NCBI GenBank assembly: GCA_050951095.1
Contig: JBMNIQ010000005.1
Location: forward strand, 581,883 to 645,882
Source: UMGS1519 sp050951095
Lineage (GTDB): Bacteria; Actinomycetota; Coriobacteriia; Coriobacteriales; Eggerthellaceae
DNA: 64,000 bases
Reading direction: 5' to 3'
Under the pieces are notes generated by a model. It worked only from the letters and a program-made list of their open reading frames with translations. It was not told the origin of the DNA and searched no databases. The translations under genes and the position numbers were made by a program. This document shows, one piece after another, positions 51,576 through 60,745 of this stretch (the first letter of the stretch is position 1; every line of letters starts with the position of its first letter).

Positions 51576-52637
51576 TTATCGGCGCAATACGGATGCGATG
51601 GCATTGCCCACCTTGAACGAAGTGGTATCCGTCATCTCCTTATACAGGCGATCGATATTCCGCCCGTTGTCGCGCACGTAGATGTTGAACTCCGCCCGTT
51701 CGGAAGGAGAAAGCGTCTGGGCAAACGCATCCAGCTCCGCTTCGTCCACGAATATGGAATCGCGGGCCATAGTGTCGCGCGATTCGAAAATGCGCCGCGC
51801 GTACATATCCACGAATTTCGGAGGGTATTCCGCCCCATGCTCTCGAATCCATTCGTCCATGATGCGCGTGATGCGCCAGAACGCCTTGATATTCCTCATG
51901 CCGCGCTTCTGCGTCATGGTGGAGCCGGTACGCACGCGACGCATGTAGAGAGGCGCGTTCAAGAACGTTGCGCGCTCCGCATACGTCAGAAGCTGCACGG
52001 TGTACAGCTCGTCCTCATGGATGCACCCTTCAAGCAGACGAATGTCGTGGTCTTCGATAAGAGAGCGCTTCACAATCTGCAGCGGGCCGGATACCCAGAA
52101 CTGACGACGTTCCTCGAACCAGATGAACAGCTCCGGTCCGCTCATAACGTCGTGGCAGCTGTCGCGATGCAGCATATCTTCCTGCAGCGCCGCTGCGGAT
52201 TCCGCATCTTCGTACCGCGTATCCGCCGTGAAATACAGCAGATCCAGATTGCGATGCCGCATTTCTGCCATCAACGTGGACAGGCAGCCGGAAAGCCAGT
52301 AGTCGTCGCTGTCCAGGAAAATGACGAAGTCCCCCATGGCATAGTCGAGCCCGATGTTGCGCGCGGCGGACTGACCGCCGTGGGGGCTGGAGAAGAACGA
52401 AAAACGATCATCGCCGGCAACGGCCGCTTTCGCCACGGCGAGCGTTGCATCCGTAGACCCATCGTCTATGCAGAGAACCTCGTAATCCGTGAAATCCTGC
52501 GATTGAACGGACTGGAGGCATTCCGCAACATAACGTTCGACGTTGTAGAGGGGAACGATGACGGTCACGGCCGGATGCGCATCCAACTGAGACGGATCCT
52601 TCGCGTGCCGAGGTGTGTGATGCATAGGTTTCGTCAT
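51576..52637 (-). CDS. Glycosyltransferase family 2 (copy 2)
   Basis: This 353-residue GT-A enzyme shows VTVIVPLYNVERYVAECLQS, CIDDGSTD, GQSAARNIGLDYA and FLDSDDYW. The middle part (EDMLHRDSCHDVMSGPELFIWF and IHEDELYTVQ) is shared with the next gene, so the two are tandem paralogues. They probably add different sugars to one polymer. The C-terminal tail TTSFKVGNAI is common to all three local GT2 proteins. The start lies 2 bases after the upstream gene's stop, so they are cotranscribed; the ribosome site is weak. Confidence 0.88.
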   Translation of the reverse strand: MTKPMHHTPRHAKDPSQLDAHPAVTVIVPLYNVERYVAECLQSVQSQDFTDYEVLCIDDGSTDATLAVAKAAVAGDDRFSFFSSPHGGQSAARNIGLDYAMGDFVIFLDSDDYWLSGCLSTLMAEMRHRNLDLLYFTADTRYEDAESAAALQEDMLHRDSCHDVMSGPELFIWFEERRQFWVSGPLQIVKRSLIEDHDIRLLEGCIHEDELYTVQLLTYAERATFLNAPLYMRRVRTGSTMTQKRGMRNIKAFWRITRIMDEWIREHGAEYPPKFVDMYARRIFESRDTMARDSIFVDEAELDAFAQTLSPSERAEFNIYVRDNGRNIDRLYKEMTDTTSFKVGNAIASVLRR

Positions 52638-52639
52638 AT

Positions 52640-53665
52640 CTATCGCCCCGTTACGAGATCGCGGATAAGCGCAGGACCTTGAACCAGCGCATGGCCCACG
52701 CGGAACGTCCGCGTGTCGGTGATCTCGGAGTAGATTTTCTTGATGTTCAGCGCATTTTCGCGGAAATACATGTCGAAGTCGATACGGTCGTCAAGGGAAA
52801 GCGCTTCCGCATACTCATCGAGCAACGGCTCGGGAATACCCATGACGTCGTGAGACGAATAGTCGCGCAGGAACACGATGCGCCGCGTATATGCGTCAAC
52901 GAACTCGTCCGAATAGCTTGCGGCATTCTCCGTGATGAAGCGCTGCATTTCCTGCGTCACGTGGAATACCCCATCGATGTTGCGCATGCTCTTCTTCGAC
53001 GTCATGATGGACTCTGCGCGCAATCTGCGCTGATATAGCGGCTCGTTCAGATATGCCGCCCGCGCCGCATAGGCCAGCGTCTGCACGGAATACAGCTCGT
53101 CCTCATGCAGGATGCCTTCGTAGAATCTCAAGCCATGGGAAATGAGGAACTCGCGGCGAACCATATGCAGCGGCGCGGACGGCCAGAACTCGTTGTGCGC
53201 CATGAACCAGACGAACAGCTCCGGGCCGGTCATGACCTCATCGCACGAAGTGCGGTGCATCATATCTTCCTGATGGATACCGATGACCTCGTCGCTTTCA
53301 TACAGGGATGAGGCCGTGAAGAACAGGTCGTCCAGATCGTCTGCCGCTGCTTTCTTCCATGCCGTGGCAACGGCATCGCCGCGAAGCATGTCGTCGGAAT
53401 CGACGAACATCAGGTAGTCGCCGCACGCCTCGTCAATGCCGCGATTGCGCACGGCGGACAAGCCGGAATTCTTCGGCATGCGAAGGAAGCGGAAGCGGCT
53501 GTCTCCTTGGACGGCCTCTTTTGCCACGGAGACGGAATGGTCCGTTGCGCAATCATCGATGCAGAGCACCTCGAAATCCCTGAACGTCTGCGTACGGAGG
53601 GATTGCAGGCACTCCCCCACATAATCTTGGACGTTGTACATGGGCACGATAATCGATACCTTCAT
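52640..53665 (-). CDS. Glycosyltransferase family 2 (copy 3)
   Basis: This 341-residue GT-A enzyme shows VSIIVPMYNVQDYVGECLQS, CIDDCATD, GLSAVRNRGIDEA and FVDSDDML. The central EDMMHRTSCDEVMTGPELFV and LHEDELYSVQ segments match its downstream paralogue. Its tail is TRTFRVGHALVQGP. It is the first gene of a two-gene unit. The product is probably cytoplasmic and acts on a lipid-linked glycan. Donor and acceptor are unknown. Confidence 0.88.
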   Translation of the reverse strand: MKVSIIVPMYNVQDYVGECLQSLRTQTFRDFEVLCIDDCATDHSVSVAKEAVQGDSRFRFLRMPKNSGLSAVRNRGIDEACGDYLMFVDSDDMLRGDAVATAWKKAAADDLDDLFFTASSLYESDEVIGIHQEDMMHRTSCDEVMTGPELFVWFMAHNEFWPSAPLHMVRREFLISHGLRFYEGILHEDELYSVQTLAYAARAAYLNEPLYQRRLRAESIMTSKKSMRNIDGVFHVTQEMQRFITENAASYSDEFVDAYTRRIVFLRDYSSHDVMGIPEPLLDEYAEALSLDDRIDFDMYFRENALNIKKIYSEITDTRTFRVGHALVQGPALIRDLVTGR

Positions 53666-53782
53666 GCAGTCAGCTCCTCAGTTCGCGTAAAGCGATTCGC
53701 TTGCATGCGATTACAACGGCAACGGCTTCTCCCTATCGGCAGACTGTCGATAGAGTAGGCAACCGTCCTTCCCGCCATTATA

Positions 53783-53820
53783 GGGAAAGCCGGCAGAGCA
53801 TGCCCCCTGCCGGCTTTCCC
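53783..53820 (-). terminator. Terminator of the LCP lipoprotein gene
   Basis: A perfect 14-bp stem (53783-53796 with 53807-53820) closes on a 10-base loop, 32 bases downstream of the LCP stop. Confidence 0.65.
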
Positions 53821-53851
53821 GAAGTTCGAATGGCACAGGCGTGCCGATAGG

Positions 53852-54844
53852 CTAGTTCGATCCTGCCTTCACCTCGGTCAGAGCGACGATCGACGTCAGG
53901 TCGGTGCCGTTCTTCATAGCCTTGATCTCGGTCTTCACCGTATCCCAATCGGCTTTGACGGCCCAGTAATCAGGCGTGAAGAAGTCTCCCTCCCACGGCG
54001 CGGTGCCCAGGTTCCAGGAGATCTTCCCGTCCTTCGTGAGGAAATTCGCCATGTATTCCTTGAGCTCGGCGCTGTTCATGTTCGTCTGGCAGCCGCTGAT
54101 GAGCGTATCCGCATAGCTGGTGGGATTACTGGATTTCGCAACTTTCGTAATCAGCGATTTCACCATGTTGCGGTTGTTGATCTGGCGCACTGCCTCGCCG
54201 GCGCCGGAATACTGATGGCGATCGCGGGCGAAGACCAGCGCCTCCTTGCCATTCAGCGTCTGCTTGCCCGTGCTGAGCTTCACGTTCTCGCCGCTGATGA
54301 CGTCCTTCCAGGACAGCGCGACGGGAACGTCCACGTCAACGCCATTCATATTGTCGACGAATCCGGCCCACTGCACGAAGTTCATCTCGAAGTAGTACGG
54401 AATGCTGATACCGAGTTGCTTTTCGAGGAACTTGCACGTGGCCTCCGGGCCGTCTTCGTACATGATGGTGTTGATCTTCATCTCCTTGCCGTTGTACGTG
54501 ACATCCGTATCGCGCGGGATGGAGAGAAGCGAGATGTACTTCTTGCTGGGGTTCACGTATGCCAGGATCATGACATCAGAATGCGAATTCGAATCGTTCC
54601 ATTCCGACTCGGCCACGGTGCCGTCGCGGGTATCGCCGCCCATGATCATGCAGAAAAACGGCTTCGTGTAATCCGTGTTCGGATCAAGCTTCGCAGCGGT
54701 ATCCGAAACGGTGGTTGCAGAATCGTCTGCAGAGCTGCTCTCTTCCGAGGAATTACTCGACTGCGAGCAACCCGCCAGACCGAGCATAGCCGCCAAGGCA
54801 ACGCAAATTGCAATGACGAGCGTCCTCTTCTTGAGGTTCTTCAT
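53852..54844 (-). CDS. LytR-CpsA-Psr (LCP) family lipoprotein
   Basis: This 330-residue protein has an N-terminal lipobox (LGLAGC, Cys26) after a hydrophobic signal, and then a Ser/Asp-rich linker. The LCP domain shows LLSIPRDTDV, FVQWAGFVDNMNGVDV and VFARDRHQYSGAGEAVRQINNR with the Arg residues that bind the polyprenyl diphosphate. LCP proteins attach wall teichoic acid-like or capsular polymers to peptidoglycan. Most are membrane-anchored by a helix, so a lipoprotein form is less usual. A GAAAGGAAACCG site lies ahead. Confidence 0.92.
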   Translation of the reverse strand: MKNLKKRTLVIAICVALAAMLGLAGCSQSSNSSEESSSADDSATTVSDTAAKLDPNTDYTKPFFCMIMGGDTRDGTVAESEWNDSNSHSDVMILAYVNPSKKYISLLSIPRDTDVTYNGKEMKINTIMYEDGPEATCKFLEKQLGISIPYYFEMNFVQWAGFVDNMNGVDVDVPVALSWKDVISGENVKLSTGKQTLNGKEALVFARDRHQYSGAGEAVRQINNRNMVKSLITKVAKSSNPTSYADTLISGCQTNMNSAELKEYMANFLTKDGKISWNLGTAPWEGDFFTPDYWAVKADWDTVKTEIKAMKNGTDLTSIVALTEVKAGSN

Positions 54845-54947
54845 CGGTTTCCTTTCTTACAAAAGCCAAACGTGAAGAGCGTAGCACAAAAGAATCGTAA
54901 AGTTTGCAAGGGGGCGGTGTTGCACTCGCAAAGACGCTGGTAAACGG

Positions 54948-54992
54948 CAAAAACAAAGCAGTCAATGTACATATCGATGCACACTGACTGCC
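54948..54992 (-). terminator. Terminator of the second LCP gene
   Basis: On the minus strand a 7-bp stem (54986-54992 with 54959-54965), with some internal pairing, is followed by TTTGTTTTT. Confidence 0.65.
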
Positions 54993-55034
54993 ATATGCGA
55001 ATGGTCTGTAAGTCGTAGGAAAAGGAACCCGCTG

Positions 55035-56381
55035 CTAATACGTGGTGCCCGAAAGATCCGTAGCCGTCTTCGGATCCGTAGTCGTATCGCCGGCGACCAC
55101 GTTATGCGCCTGGTCTTTGGATGACTGGGGCGTGGTGTACTTCAGCTTGCTCGGATCCTTTCCGGCATCGACGGTTTTCATGAGCTTCTTCCATCCAGGA
55201 GTATTCGTATAGCAATACCACAGTTTGTCATCCTGGTAGATATCGCCCTCCGTGGGGCCGGTGCCGCTGTAGATGGTGATGTCGCCCCGCAGGAAGTTCA
55301 TCGCAAGCGGAATGATATCGGAGGATTTCAAGTCCGTATCCAGACAGCTCGCAATGGCAAGGCCGATGTTCGGCATGTTGTACCAAGGCTGATTCCGAAT
55401 GCTGGTGACCAGCGCTTCGACGATCTGTCGGTTGTTGCTCTGACGCGTAGCTTCCTGATCCTTGTACTCGTGGCGGGCGCGCGCGAAGATCTGAGCCTGC
55501 TGCCCGTTGAGCGTCTGCGTGCCCTTTTCGATCTGGATGTATTCCTTCGTCAGCATGTCCTTGTAGCCGATGGTCTGCGGCACATTCACGGTAATGCCGC
55601 CCACGGCATCGACAAGGCCTTCGAAACCGTCCATGTTGATTTGCGCATAATGCGAGATCTTCACGCCCGTAAGCTGCTCAACGGCTTCGATGGAACGCGC
55701 CGGGCCGTCGTTGAATGCGGAATTGATCTTTCGGATCTTCTTGCGCTGCGGGTCGTACCAGCGCGTATCGCGCGGAATGGAGACCAACGTGATCTTCTTA
55801 TTCGCTGTATCGACACGGCAGAGCATCATGACGTCGGAGTAGTTCTTCCCCTTCGAAACGCCCTTCTTGTCCGCCGATTCGCTGTACTTGCGCGAGTCGG
55901 AACCCAAGAGCAGAACGTAGAACGGCTGATTGTCTTGCGCGGGCGTAAGCACGCTCCGGACGCCCTCCGCGTTCGAGGCGTCTTCGAATCCGAGCTTTGC
56001 ATCCAGTTCGTTCGCATATACGGCAGCGGCAATAGCCAATGCCGCAACCACAGCCAGAATGATTATGAGCGGAAGGAATTTTTTCAGCTTGCTCTTCTTG
56101 CCGTGCTTCTTGTCCTTCGCCACACCGTAATTCGAAGCCGCATAGGCGGCAACCGGATTTTCCGAGGCGGCGTTGCTCGCGGCGGCACCGCCGCGCGATG
56201 CAAACGCGGCATCCTGATAGGAAGCACCGTGAGCCGCATGGCTCGCGCGCGCTTCCCCATCCCTTGCATCAGTGACCGGAGCTCCCGCATGGCGCGCATG
56301 CGCTGTTTCCGCGCCTTGCGCGTGCCGGCCGTGCTTGCCGACATTCTGCCCGGATACCCTGTCCTTATCTTCGGATGCCAT
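55035..56381 (-). CDS. LytR-CpsA-Psr (LCP) family protein with long cytoplasmic region
   Basis: This 448-residue protein has an N-terminal hydrophilic Ala/His/Gly-rich stretch of about 95 residues, a Lys-rich stop-transfer and one membrane helix (FLPLIIILAVVAALAIAAAV). The extracellular LCP domain shows LVSIPRDTRWYDP, INMDGFEGLVDAVGGI and IFARARHEYKDQEATRQSNNR. It ligates a glycopolymer to peptidoglycan. The ATG at 56381 follows GAAAGGAAGG. The tail (TTDPKTATDLSGTTY) is low complexity. It belongs to the same surface block as the other LCP but has its own terminator. Confidence 0.92.
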   Translation of the reverse strand: MASEDKDRVSGQNVGKHGRHAQGAETAHARHAGAPVTDARDGEARASHAAHGASYQDAAFASRGGAAASNAASENPVAAYAASNYGVAKDKKHGKKSKLKKFLPLIIILAVVAALAIAAAVYANELDAKLGFEDASNAEGVRSVLTPAQDNQPFYVLLLGSDSRKYSESADKKGVSKGKNYSDVMMLCRVDTANKKITLVSIPRDTRWYDPQRKKIRKINSAFNDGPARSIEAVEQLTGVKISHYAQINMDGFEGLVDAVGGITVNVPQTIGYKDMLTKEYIQIEKGTQTLNGQQAQIFARARHEYKDQEATRQSNNRQIVEALVTSIRNQPWYNMPNIGLAIASCLDTDLKSSDIIPLAMNFLRGDITIYSGTGPTEGDIYQDDKLWYCYTNTPGWKKLMKTVDAGKDPSKLKYTTPQSSKDQAHNVVAGDTTTDPKTATDLSGTTY

Positions 56382-56523
56382 GGACCTTCCTTTCAGTGAC
56401 ATACGAATATAAGATTTTATGCCCCGATTCCCGTAAAGTGGCTGCTGACAAGGGGCATCCTTAGAAAAGACAGACATGGCGCCGATAATAGTCGCACGCG
56501 AAAGCTCTGAGGAAATTCCCGCG

Positions 56524-56563
56524 CAAACAGAACGCGGCAACGGCGGTGCCTGCCGTTGCCGCG
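56524..56563 (-). terminator. Terminator of the L,D-transpeptidase gene
   Basis: A perfect 12-bp stem (56552-56563 with 56533-56544 on the minus strand) closes on a 7-base loop and is followed by TTCTGTTT. Confidence 0.7.
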
Positions 56564-56604
56564 CAGGATCTTGCAGGCAGGCGCATCGTGCACCTTACTA
56601 CGTA

Positions 56605-58152
56605 CTAGTACGTGACCACCGTCGTTCCCAGCGGAATGTGGTAATACACCCATTTCGCATGCGAGATATCGATACGGACGCAGCCATGCGACGCCCGCTT
56701 GCCCAAGCTGCCGCCCTTGATCCTGAACGTGTTCTGGTAATACGTCTGCGAATGCATCATGTACCCGCCATAGAACGCCGTATACCAATAGCACGTGAAT
56801 CCATTGCCGAACGAGTAGCCGCGCGTATACGTGCGGAATGTACCGTGCGGTGTGGGCGTAGCCTTCTTGCCGACAGAGCAGACCCAATAATGCTTCAGCT
56901 TCCACGAACCGCCCGAGCGCTTGAACACGCCCATATGGAACTTCGACGTGGATACCATAACCAGGTAATTCGTGGAACTCCGCTGGGCTTGCGCCTTCTT
57001 CACCATGGAGCCCACGCCGGAAAGCGGACCGGAAAGCTTGCCGGAAGCCGATGCGCAATACCATTTGCCCTTGATGCGGTAGTATCCGTTGCATACCAAC
57101 GCGCCATTGCCCTGCGCGTAATAGCGCTTGCCCTTGACGGTGAAGAATCCGGTTTTCGCCTTGAGATATCCCGAATGCCCGCTGATGCTCGAGAAATAAT
57201 AGCGGTGCTTTGTACCACCGTTGTACGCAGAAGAAGTAACGAAGCCCTTCTTGCCGGCCAGCTTACCGTTCTTCGCCGCCAGAACCACGCCACCTTTCAC
57301 GGTACACCGCGTCGTGCACACGTAACCCTTGCTTGCATAGCCGAAATACGCGCTGCCATTCGCCTTGAAATAGCCCGTCTTCGCGGCAGAGGCACCGGAA
57401 TGGCCCGGAATAGAAACGTAATAATACGTGCGCTTCACGCCATCATATGCAGCGGTTGTCTTGAATCCCCGCGCGGTTGTCAAGCGCCCCTTGCTATCGG
57501 GTGTCAATACCAAACCCTTGTAATTCGTCTTACCGGTTGCCGCATAGCCTTTCGCCGTAGCGTAGGCATAATATCCGGCGCCCGCATCGCGTTTGTCCGA
57601 AGGGTCTACGATTCGCCCCTTCGCCAACGTTCCGTCCGCATCGATCCAATACCGCTTGCTCCCCGAAACGCCGGAATACGGTGCGTCCTTCGTGACGATC
57701 CACGCTCCCTTGACTTGCTCGCCGTTCTTCCAATACGTCATGCCGCTATTTGCAGCATGCCAGCCATCGGCCTTCGTCGATGCCGAGTTGCTGTCCGTAG
57801 AGGCCGTCGTATCCTTCTTAGGGGCTTCTGCTTGAGACGAAGACGTCTTCTGATCGTCCGAAGCGGCATCCTGCGTTGAGGTCGCACTGTCAGCCTCGTC
57901 GGAACGAGCAGAGGAAGATTCGCTGCCGGAAGAGGCGGCGGAGGCGGCAGCGGTTGCAGCCGATTCGCTTGAGGCGCCGGTGTCGTCCTGCGTGCCGGCT
58001 TGAAGCTCGCTCTGCGTCGCCGTCGCAGCGGCAGCAGGCTCATCCGAAACATCCGTCTGTTGGGTCGCCATTGCCGATGCAGGTATGGAGACCGCAAGCG
58101 CGAGTGCGAAAAGAGGTGCGAGGAAGCCTCGCTTCACAGCGTGAAAACCCAT
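56605..58152 (-). CDS. L,D-transpeptidase (YkuD) with cell-wall-binding repeats
   Basis: This 515-residue secreted protein has a signal peptide (residues 1-29, ending near ASAMA) and a Ser/Ala/Asp-rich linker to about 130. A series of Gly/Tyr/Lys-rich repeats follows to about 380 (GYFKANGSAYFGYASKGY, GFFTVKGKRYYAQGNG, GYYRIKGKWYCASASG). A C-terminal YkuD domain carries MMHSQTYYQ and ASHGCVRIDI with the catalytic Cys near 488. It forms 3-3 cross-links in peptidoglycan or anchors proteins. The repeats resemble choline- or glucan-binding repeats with Tyr replacing Trp. A GGGAGGG site precedes the ATG. Confidence 0.9.
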   Translation of the reverse strand: MGFHAVKRGFLAPLFALALAVSIPASAMATQQTDVSDEPAAAATATQSELQAGTQDDTGASSESAATAAASAASSGSESSSARSDEADSATSTQDAASDDQKTSSSQAEAPKKDTTASTDSNSASTKADGWHAANSGMTYWKNGEQVKGAWIVTKDAPYSGVSGSKRYWIDADGTLAKGRIVDPSDKRDAGAGYYAYATAKGYAATGKTNYKGLVLTPDSKGRLTTARGFKTTAAYDGVKRTYYYVSIPGHSGASAAKTGYFKANGSAYFGYASKGYVCTTRCTVKGGVVLAAKNGKLAGKKGFVTSSAYNGGTKHRYYFSSISGHSGYLKAKTGFFTVKGKRYYAQGNGALVCNGYYRIKGKWYCASASGKLSGPLSGVGSMVKKAQAQRSSTNYLVMVSTSKFHMGVFKRSGGSWKLKHYWVCSVGKKATPTPHGTFRTYTRGYSFGNGFTCYWYTAFYGGYMMHSQTYYQNTFRIKGGSLGKRASHGCVRIDISHAKWVYYHIPLGTTVVTY

Positions 58153-58330
58153 CGAATACCCTCCCTATTGGTTTCGATTCGAAATGCAGGATACGAAATC
58201 CCTCTCGCGGGATTGTACTTCAAATCATCCCGACAATCTGAAGGGGATTCCCTGTGCGAATCGGATTGACAACAAGGCACAGTCCGTTTCGGATAGAATC
58301 TAAGCGTTATCGAACGTCGGAGGATGCCCT

Positions 58331-60589
58331 ATGCAAGCAATCAAGAGTTTCGACTACGCCCCGAACTCGCACAAAGCCAAAGACTGGCAGAAGGCCGTGA
58401 CCCGCAATCTGGCGGTATTGGACGCCGTATGCCGCGACCACGATATCAAGTACGCGCTGTGCTTCGGCGGCTTGCTGGGCGCTGTCCGGCATCGCGGATT
58501 CATTCCGTGGGACAACGACGTCGATGTGGTGATGTTCGAGCCCGACTACCTGAAACTGCAGCGTCTTGCCTTGGACGGAAAGCTGCCGGAAGGCTATACG
58601 CTCGTGGACCGCGCGACAGAGAAAGACTACCCGCTGCTGTTCGGTCGTTTCGTGGACACCCGCACCAGCTGCCCGCTATCCACGTCTGCGTTCAACGGCG
58701 GTACGAACGGCCTGTTCGTCGACGTGTTCGTGCTGTATCCGCTGGCGGACGACCCGCAGGAGCGCCAGGCGCAGATAACGGACTTCCTGGTATGGGAAGA
58801 GCTGGGCTGCTGGGTGAAGCGCCGCAGTGCGAACCGAACGCCCGCGTTCGCGAAGCGCTGGGAGGAAATCAAGAGCATCGAACGCCGACTGGGCCGCAGC
58901 GAGGCCCTGGCCGCCATCGAGAAGAGCTTCCGCCGCCATATGCCCGAACGGGGCGAATGGTGCTTCCACTCCAGCGGCGGCGCGTATAACGGCTTCCCGG
59001 CGTTCAAGACGGATTGGTTCCGCGAAACCACGTACCTGCCGTTCGAGGATATCGAGCTCGCCGCGCCCATCGGCTATCGGGAGCTGCTGCAGCAGTTCTA
59101 CGGAGGCGGGTGGCGCACGTTCCCGCAGGGCGAGAAGTTCACTCCCTACGCCGCGTCTTCCATCAACATACCCGGCCCCGTCATCGCGCATGACTACATG
59201 CAATTCATCGATGAGGCGGAAGCTGTGAAAACGTTCCGCGATCTGAAGGACCTCGAGATGGAGGAAACGCTGATCCGCTGCGCAGTCAATCCTGCGCTGT
59301 ACGGCGGCGAAGCGGAGTTGGGCGCGCGGGATCTCAATCGCGCGTACAAGGGGCTGATTCCCGACGCGAAAGAGGCAATCGAACCCGCCCATATCGCCTC
59401 CCCCACCGCAGGCAGCGACTTCGGGGGGTTCGCGGCGTTGGCGCGCGATGTCATCGCGCTGCAGACGCGCGGGCGCTTCAAAACGTGCCGCATTGCCGCG
59501 CCCGTGGATTCCAATCTGCTTTCCGCTGCGCTGTGGAGCCGGTATTTGAACGAATCCGACTTCTGGACCGTCGAGCGCGTCATCTCTTTGCAGAAGGGCG
59601 ACGCGGCTCGGGGAACATTCGGCGCCTCTGCAGCGAACGACCGTCTGGAAACGGCGCTCGAAGCTACAGACAACATGTACCAGGCCATCGACCGCGCAGA
59701 TGCGCAGGCGGCGAAAAAATGCGCTGTGACCCTGAACGAAATCTGTCCCAGCGGACGCCATACGGCTGTGGCGTGGTCATTTGTCGCACTGCAAACGGCG
59801 CTTGGAAAACCAGGGGACGAAAGCGAGGCGCATACCGCGCTTGCCACGGTGAAGGATTTCCTCGATCGATTCCCCGACGAGGATTATCTGAAGCTGTTCC
59901 ACGCCCAGCTGCTGGCACTGACGGGAACGCCCGATGCGGCCGAAACGGAATTTGCCGACCTTGCACAGCATTCCGTGAACGGCATGGTCCTGCAATCCGC
60001 GTCCGACATCTGCCATGAGAACGGTATCCCGTTCAAGATGCGCAAACTGGGCGGAGATGCGAAATCTTCGGCCGAGGCTCCGTCGCCGTTCGCCGCAAGC
60101 CGAAACCTAAGCATGAAGGAATGCCTCGCCCATGGCTTTGCGGGCCTTGGCGCAGCCCGACGGGCATTTTCCTCGGGCATCATGGCCGAGAACAAGAAGC
60201 TTCAAGCGCTGAACGAGCAGATGAAGCCGCTCCAGGACCGCGTGGCACGATATCGCGACCTGCGCCGCCTGACAGATAGGCGTTTCAACGCGTGGGAGCT
60301 GGTCTACCCGCGCAAGCAGGCCCTGTTGGAATCCGCCGCTGCCGGAAGGATGAACGAGGTTCGCCGCTATGCGAAACCCTACCTCGATGCTGTATACCGC
60401 CTGTTCGACAAGGAGCACCTGGGCGTATTCATCGACGAAGACGTATACGAAGCGTGCAAGCCGCTGTTCGTGAAAGACCGCGGCGAGCAGTTCCCGGCAG
60501 AGTACGAAGCGCTCGTGTTCCCCGAGCATCGCGGCAATATCAGCGACCTGCTGCGCAAAGCGGGCGTGGACCATCCGTATCTTCGGTAA
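58331..60589 (+). CDS. Large LicD-family protein 1
   Basis: This 752-residue cytoplasmic protein starts with a LicD-type nucleotidyltransferase fold (about 25-290). Its signature is YALCFGGLLGAVRHRGFIPW followed by DNDVD (D61, D63, D65), with LPFEDIELAAPIGYRELLQQ later. LicD enzymes transfer phosphocholine or similar phospho-groups onto teichoic acids or glycans. Residues 290-600 are helical, partly TPR-like. Residues about 650-720 contain a helical module (WELVYPRKQALLESAAAGRM) that recurs in the neighbouring LicD protein. I know no family with this whole layout. The gene diverges from the L,D-transpeptidase gene. Confidence 0.85.
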   Translation: MQAIKSFDYAPNSHKAKDWQKAVTRNLAVLDAVCRDHDIKYALCFGGLLGAVRHRGFIPWDNDVDVVMFEPDYLKLQRLALDGKLPEGYTLVDRATEKDYPLLFGRFVDTRTSCPLSTSAFNGGTNGLFVDVFVLYPLADDPQERQAQITDFLVWEELGCWVKRRSANRTPAFAKRWEEIKSIERRLGRSEALAAIEKSFRRHMPERGEWCFHSSGGAYNGFPAFKTDWFRETTYLPFEDIELAAPIGYRELLQQFYGGGWRTFPQGEKFTPYAASSINIPGPVIAHDYMQFIDEAEAVKTFRDLKDLEMEETLIRCAVNPALYGGEAELGARDLNRAYKGLIPDAKEAIEPAHIASPTAGSDFGGFAALARDVIALQTRGRFKTCRIAAPVDSNLLSAALWSRYLNESDFWTVERVISLQKGDAARGTFGASAANDRLETALEATDNMYQAIDRADAQAAKKCAVTLNEICPSGRHTAVAWSFVALQTALGKPGDESEAHTALATVKDFLDRFPDEDYLKLFHAQLLALTGTPDAAETEFADLAQHSVNGMVLQSASDICHENGIPFKMRKLGGDAKSSAEAPSPFAASRNLSMKECLAHGFAGLGAARRAFSSGIMAENKKLQALNEQMKPLQDRVARYRDLRRLTDRRFNAWELVYPRKQALLESAAAGRMNEVRRYAKPYLDAVYRLFDKEHLGVFIDEDVYEACKPLFVKDRGEQFPAEYEALVFPEHRGNISDLLRKAGVDHPYLR

Positions 60590-60745
60590 GTCCGAACCGC
60601 CACGATGCGCCACGGCGCGCTATAGAGATTGACGCCGCCTGACAAGTACTCGCTATCTGTGATTGCCTTTAGACGATTTGGCAACTTTGCGTAGATTTTA
60701 CGGTATCCTCGTCCTTATGTAACAACAGCGCATAAGGAAGAGCAT

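Noticed and set aside
58266..58299. TTGACA and TAGAAT boxes ahead of the first licD gene
   Set aside because: Each box is a good match, but they are 22 bases apart, too far for a standard promoter. The true promoter was not identified.
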